Source of the DNA: Terriglobia bacterium
Lineage (GTDB): Bacteria; Acidobacteriota; Terriglobia; Terriglobales; SCQP01
Length of the DNA stretch: 64,000 nucleotides
Direction: 5' to 3'
Assembly: GCA_021323595.1 (NCBI GenBank)
Contig: JAJPKR010000004.1
Span: forward strand, 57,074-121,073
The notes under the pieces are model-generated. The model had not been told where the DNA came from, searched no databases, and saw nothing but the letters and a program-made list of their open reading frames with translations. Positions 61,053-64,000 of the stretch are shown one piece after another (position 1 is the first letter of the stretch; each line of letters begins with the position of its first letter). The translations under genes and the position numbers were made by a program.

Positions 61053-62423
61053 GTGCTCGATCCGATCCTGTCCTACGTCCAAAGCTGCCAAACGCGCTTC
61101 CTCGACGAACTGATCGAGTTTCTTCGCATTCCCAGCATTAGTACCCTGCCAGAACATCGCGCGGACATGGATCGCGCGGCGGTTTTCGTGCGTGCCCAGA
61201 TGGAAGCAGCCGGCCTCGAGAACTGCCGGATGATCGCCACCAGCGGTCCTCCTTTGGTCTATGGCGACTGGCTGCACGCTGCCAATGCGCCCACCATCCT
61301 CTGCTATGGCCATTACGACGTGCAGCCGCCCGATCCGTTGCCGGAATGGTTGAGCCAGCCCTTTGACCCAACGCTGCGGGACGAGCAGATTTACGCGCGC
61401 GGCGCTGCCGACGATAAAGGCCAAATGTTTGGATTTCTTAAAGCGGCCGAGGCCTGGTTGAAGACCGAATCCGGCCTTCCGGTGAACCTGCGCGTCTTAA
61501 TCGAAGGCGAGGAGGAGGTCGGCGGCGCGGGCATCGAGCAGTTCGTGCGCGATCATGCCGGCGAGTTGACCAGCGATGCGGTGCTGGTCTGCGACACGAC
61601 AATGTTCGCTCCCGATTTGCCCACTATCGACGTGGGGCTGCGCGGCATGGTTTATGCGGAAGTGCACGCGATCGGCGCCGCCAGCGACCTGCACTCGGGC
61701 CTATATGGCGGGGTGGCGCCCAACCCGCTGGAGGCGCTGGCGCGCATCATTGCGGAGTTGAAGCAAGCGGACGGCAAAATCTCCATTCCCGGCTTCTACG
61801 ATCAAGTCCGCACGCCGTCGGTGGCCGAGCGCTCGAGTTGGTTGCGCTTGCCGTTCAACGAGGAAGAATACCGCCGCGGGGAAGTTCGCGCCGAGGCGTT
61901 GACCGGCGAAGTCGGCTATTCCGCCTTGGAGCGCACCTGGGTGCGGCCGACGCTGGAAGTGCATGGGATTCCCGGCGGTTTTACCGGCCAGGGGGCGAAG
62001 ACCGTGATTCCCGCCCGCGCCGCCGCCAAGATCAGCATGCGCCTGGTTCCGGATCAAAGGCCCGCCGACATCTACGCCGCTTTCGAACGGCACGTGCAGG
62101 CGCTGGCGCCCAAAGGGGTGACGGTGACGACGAAGCTGTTGAACACGGCCGATCCCGTGGTCGTGGATCCGGATGATCGCTTCGTGCAGGCGGCTGCGGC
62201 CGCTTTGCACGAGGTTTTCGGCAAACCGCCGGTGTTCGTGCGCTCGGGAGGCTCAATCCCGATCGTGGCGATGTTCTCCGGAGTCTTGCACGCGCCCACG
62301 GTCATGATGGGGTTCGCGCTGGCCGATTGCGGCGCCCATGCTCCCAACGAGAAGTTGCCGATCGCGAACTACTACCGGGGCATTGCCAGCATCATTCGCT
62401 TTTTCGCCCACGCGGCGCGCTGA
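61053..62423 (+). CDS. M20 family dipeptidase
   Basis: A 456-residue metallo-dipeptidase or amidohydrolase of family M20 (carnosinase/CNDP-like). It has the metal motif CYGHYDVQPPDPLPEW (His and Asp), ARGAADDKGQMFGFLKAAEA (bridging Asp), LIEGEEEVGGAGIEQF (catalytic Glu and metal Glu), DTTMFAPDLPTIDVGLRG and ADCGAHAPNEKLPIANYYRG with the late His. The dimerisation insertion (about 190-310) includes ASDLHSGLYGGVAPNPLEAL. GTG 61053 is chosen since it lies directly after the -10 box and gives the expected N-terminal helix (LDPILSYVQSCQTRFLDELI). Broad-specificity dipeptide hydrolysis in the cytoplasm is the expected activity. Confidence 0.9.
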   Translation: MLDPILSYVQSCQTRFLDELIEFLRIPSISTLPEHRADMDRAAVFVRAQMEAAGLENCRMIATSGPPLVYGDWLHAANAPTILCYGHYDVQPPDPLPEWLSQPFDPTLRDEQIYARGAADDKGQMFGFLKAAEAWLKTESGLPVNLRVLIEGEEEVGGAGIEQFVRDHAGELTSDAVLVCDTTMFAPDLPTIDVGLRGMVYAEVHAIGAASDLHSGLYGGVAPNPLEALARIIAELKQADGKISIPGFYDQVRTPSVAERSSWLRLPFNEEEYRRGEVRAEALTGEVGYSALERTWVRPTLEVHGIPGGFTGQGAKTVIPARAAAKISMRLVPDQRPADIYAAFERHVQALAPKGVTVTTKLLNTADPVVVDPDDRFVQAAAAALHEVFGKPPVFVRSGGSIPIVAMFSGVLHAPTVMMGFALADCGAHAPNEKLPIANYYRGIASIIRFFAHAAR

Positions 62424-62469
62424 GCCGTGGCGTGGCGCGTGACAGCTCGCCGGGGGCGCGGAACCGCGG

Positions 62470-64000
62470 CTAGCCGAGGCTGGGAGCTTCCGAAGCCAAG
62501 CCGGCGGCGGGGACCGGCGCGGGCGCCCCCGCCTGGTCGCGGTATTGCAGACGGTAGAGCCGCCAATAAATGCCGTGCTGGCGCAGCAGCTCCTGGTGGG
62601 TCCCCTGTTCGCGGAGCACGCCCTTGTGCAGCACCAGGATCAAATCCGCGGTCTGAATCGTCGAGAGCCGATGCGCGATGATGATGCTGGTGCGGCCCGC
62701 GACCATGCGCGTGAGCGCGTGCCGGATCTTGAGCTCGGTTTCGGTATCCACGCTGGAGGTGGCCTCGTCGAGGATCAAGAAAGGCGGATTCGGCGCCAAG
62801 GCGCGGGCGAAACTCACCAGTTGCTTTTGCCCTGTGGAGAGGCCGGCGCCGCGCTCCCGCAGCATCATTTGCAGGCCATCCGGCTGGGCGCGCACGAACT
62901 CGCCCAGGTCCACTTGCTCCACGGCGCGCCAGATGGCCTCTTCGGTCAAGCTCGCATCGCCGAAGCGGATGTTGTCGGCGATCGTGCCGCTGATCAAATA
63001 GGGATCTTGCAGGACCACCGCAAATCGCCGGCGCAGCTCGTGTAAGTCGAGGTCGCGAATATCCACGCCGTTCAGCAGAATGCGTCCCCGCTGCACGTCA
63101 TAGAAGCGCAGCAGCAGGCTGGTGATGGTCGTCTTGCCGGCGCCGGTATGGCCGACGATCGCCAGCGTCGTGCCCGGCTCGGCCACGAAGCTGACGTCGC
63201 GCAGCACCCAATTCTCGCCGTTGTAGGCGAACCAGACGTGCTCGAACTCGATGCGTCCCACGCCCACCGGCATCGGCACCGGATGCGGCGGCGAAGCCAA
63301 AGTGACCGGGGCGTCGAGCAATTTGAAGATGCGCTCGGAGCCGGCCATGGCGGTTTGCAGGATGTTGTATTTGTCGCTCAGATCCTGGATCGGCCGGAAG
63401 AAGCGCTGCGCGTACTGGATGAACGCGACGACGATGCCGATGGTCAGCGTGTTGTGCAGCACCCGCAGGCCGCCGAACCACAAAATCATGGCCACGGCGA
63501 AGGTGCTGAGAATTTCGACCATCGGATAATACAGCGCATAGGCGAACACGGCGTCAGCCCAGGCGTTGCGGTGTTCGTTGTTGATGGCGCGGAATTCGTC
63601 GAAGGCCACGCGCTCGCGGTTGAACACCTGCACCAAAGCCATGCCGCTGATGTGTTCTTGCAAGAACGTGTTGATGCCGGCTACCGCCAGCCGCACGCGC
63701 CGGTAGCTCTCCCGCACGGCGCGCCGGAAAATGCCGGTGCCGATCGCGATCAGCGGCACGACCGACAGCGCGATCAGGGAAAGCTTCCAATTGAAGCGGA
63801 ACATGATGATGACGATCAGCGCCAGCACGAAGCTGTCGTCGAAAAACGCCACCAGCGCCGACGAGATCATGTCATTGATGGTCTCGACGTCATTGGTGAC
63901 GCGCGTCACCAGCCGCCCCACGGGATTTTTATCGAAAAACGCCACCTGCAGGCGCTGCAAATGCCGGAACAGGTCGCGCCGCAAATCGTACATGGAATGC
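62470..64000 (-). CDS. ABC exporter half-transporter (truncated at window edge)
   Basis: Homodimer- or heterodimer-forming ABC exporter with fused membrane and ATPase domains (MdlA/B, YheI-like). The reading frame is open past base 64000 and lacks the first two membrane helices, so the gene continues beyond the window; 510 codons are present. The membrane part has LQRLQVAFFDKNPVGRLVTR and VTNDVETINDMISSALVAFF, characteristic of ABC_membrane exporters. The ATPase carries Walker A IVGHTGAGKTTITSLLLRFY, the Q-loop VLQDPYLISGTIADNIRFGD, signature LSTGQKQLVSFARAL, Walker B PFLILDEATSSVD and the H-loop IIAHRLST. Substrate, probably lipid, peptide or drug, cannot be decided. Confidence 0.93.
   Translation of the reverse strand, partial: HSMYDLRRDLFRHLQRLQVAFFDKNPVGRLVTRVTNDVETINDMISSALVAFFDDSFVLALIVIIMFRFNWKLSLIALSVVPLIAIGTGIFRRAVRESYRRVRLAVAGINTFLQEHISGMALVQVFNRERVAFDEFRAINNEHRNAWADAVFAYALYYPMVEILSTFAVAMILWFGGLRVLHNTLTIGIVVAFIQYAQRFFRPIQDLSDKYNILQTAMAGSERIFKLLDAPVTLASPPHPVPMPVGVGRIEFEHVWFAYNGENWVLRDVSFVAEPGTTLAIVGHTGAGKTTITSLLLRFYDVQRGRILLNGVDIRDLDLHELRRRFAVVLQDPYLISGTIADNIRFGDASLTEEAIWRAVEQVDLGEFVRAQPDGLQMMLRERGAGLSTGQKQLVSFARALAPNPPFLILDEATSSVDTETELKIRHALTRMVAGRTSIIIAHRLSTIQTADLILVLHKGVLREQGTHQELLRQHGIYWRLYRLQYRDQAGAPAPVPAAGLASEAPSLG

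Overview
This is a GC-rich, gene-dense bacterial chromosome segment with no rRNA operon, phage, transposase or CRISPR array. Several features point to Acidobacteriota: a secreted protein with two CxxCH haems resembling the reaction-centre cytochrome c subunit, a giant secreted propeller protein ending in Ig-like repeats interrupted by a membrane segment and a Cys-Gly-rich stretch, and menaquinone-type methylation. That assignment is an inference from gene content, not from a marker gene. Most genes lie on the minus strand in tightly packed, translationally coupled runs (many ATGA overlaps).

Layout. 1-5.4 kb (+): a surface-glycan cassette with a sugar-nucleotide epimerase carrying a zinc knuckle (5' end outside the window), a GT4 glycosyltransferase and three tandem CgeB-like glycosyltransferases. 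5.5-7.2 kb (+): a secreted TPR protein and a small membrane protein. 7.3-19.0 kb (-): a metallo-hydrolase, secG, tRNA-Leu(GAG), the glycolytic block gapA-pgk-tpiA, an SDR epimerase, a quinone oxidoreductase, a decayed DUF1697 gene, pepA, a GH20 hexosaminidase and ftsZ. 19.3-22.3 kb (+): a DUF58 protein and two secreted proteins, closed by a strong terminator hairpin shared with the convergent S9 peptidase. 24.5-26.2 kb (-): an ECF sigma factor, its zinc-finger anti-sigma and a periplasmic DUF3106 protein. 26.4-29.3 kb (-): zip-TPM-nucleotidyltransferase-lemA. 29.9-42.3 kb (-): tsaE, nnr, a SpoIIE-type phosphatase, two APC permeases, thiE, accC-accB, pepQ and menG. 42.4-47.95 kb (-): a membrane protein, ftsA, ftsQ, murC and murG, a fragment of the dcw cluster that lacks ftsZ.

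48.2-51.7 kb (+) is the giant secreted propeller protein. 51.7-61.0 kb (-) is mixed: a methyltransferase, a tiny Tat-leader protein, a PIG-L deacetylase with an altered active site, a dihaem cytochrome, a LuxR-type regulator, glycerol kinase, a glycine-zipper envelope protein, a SPOUT RNA methyltransferase, and a second glycan pair (GT4 plus canonical PIG-L deacetylase). The window ends with an M20 dipeptidase (+) and a truncated ABC exporter (-).

The strongest candidates for something undescribed are the epimerase/CgeB-like glycosylation cassette, the zip-TPM-nucleotidyltransferase-LemA operon, the sigma/anti-sigma/DUF3106 module and the dispersed division genes with an unknown membrane protein fused translationally to ftsA. 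Start codons were moved inward from the longest frame wherever homology, a signal peptide or a Shine-Dalgarno sequence supported it.
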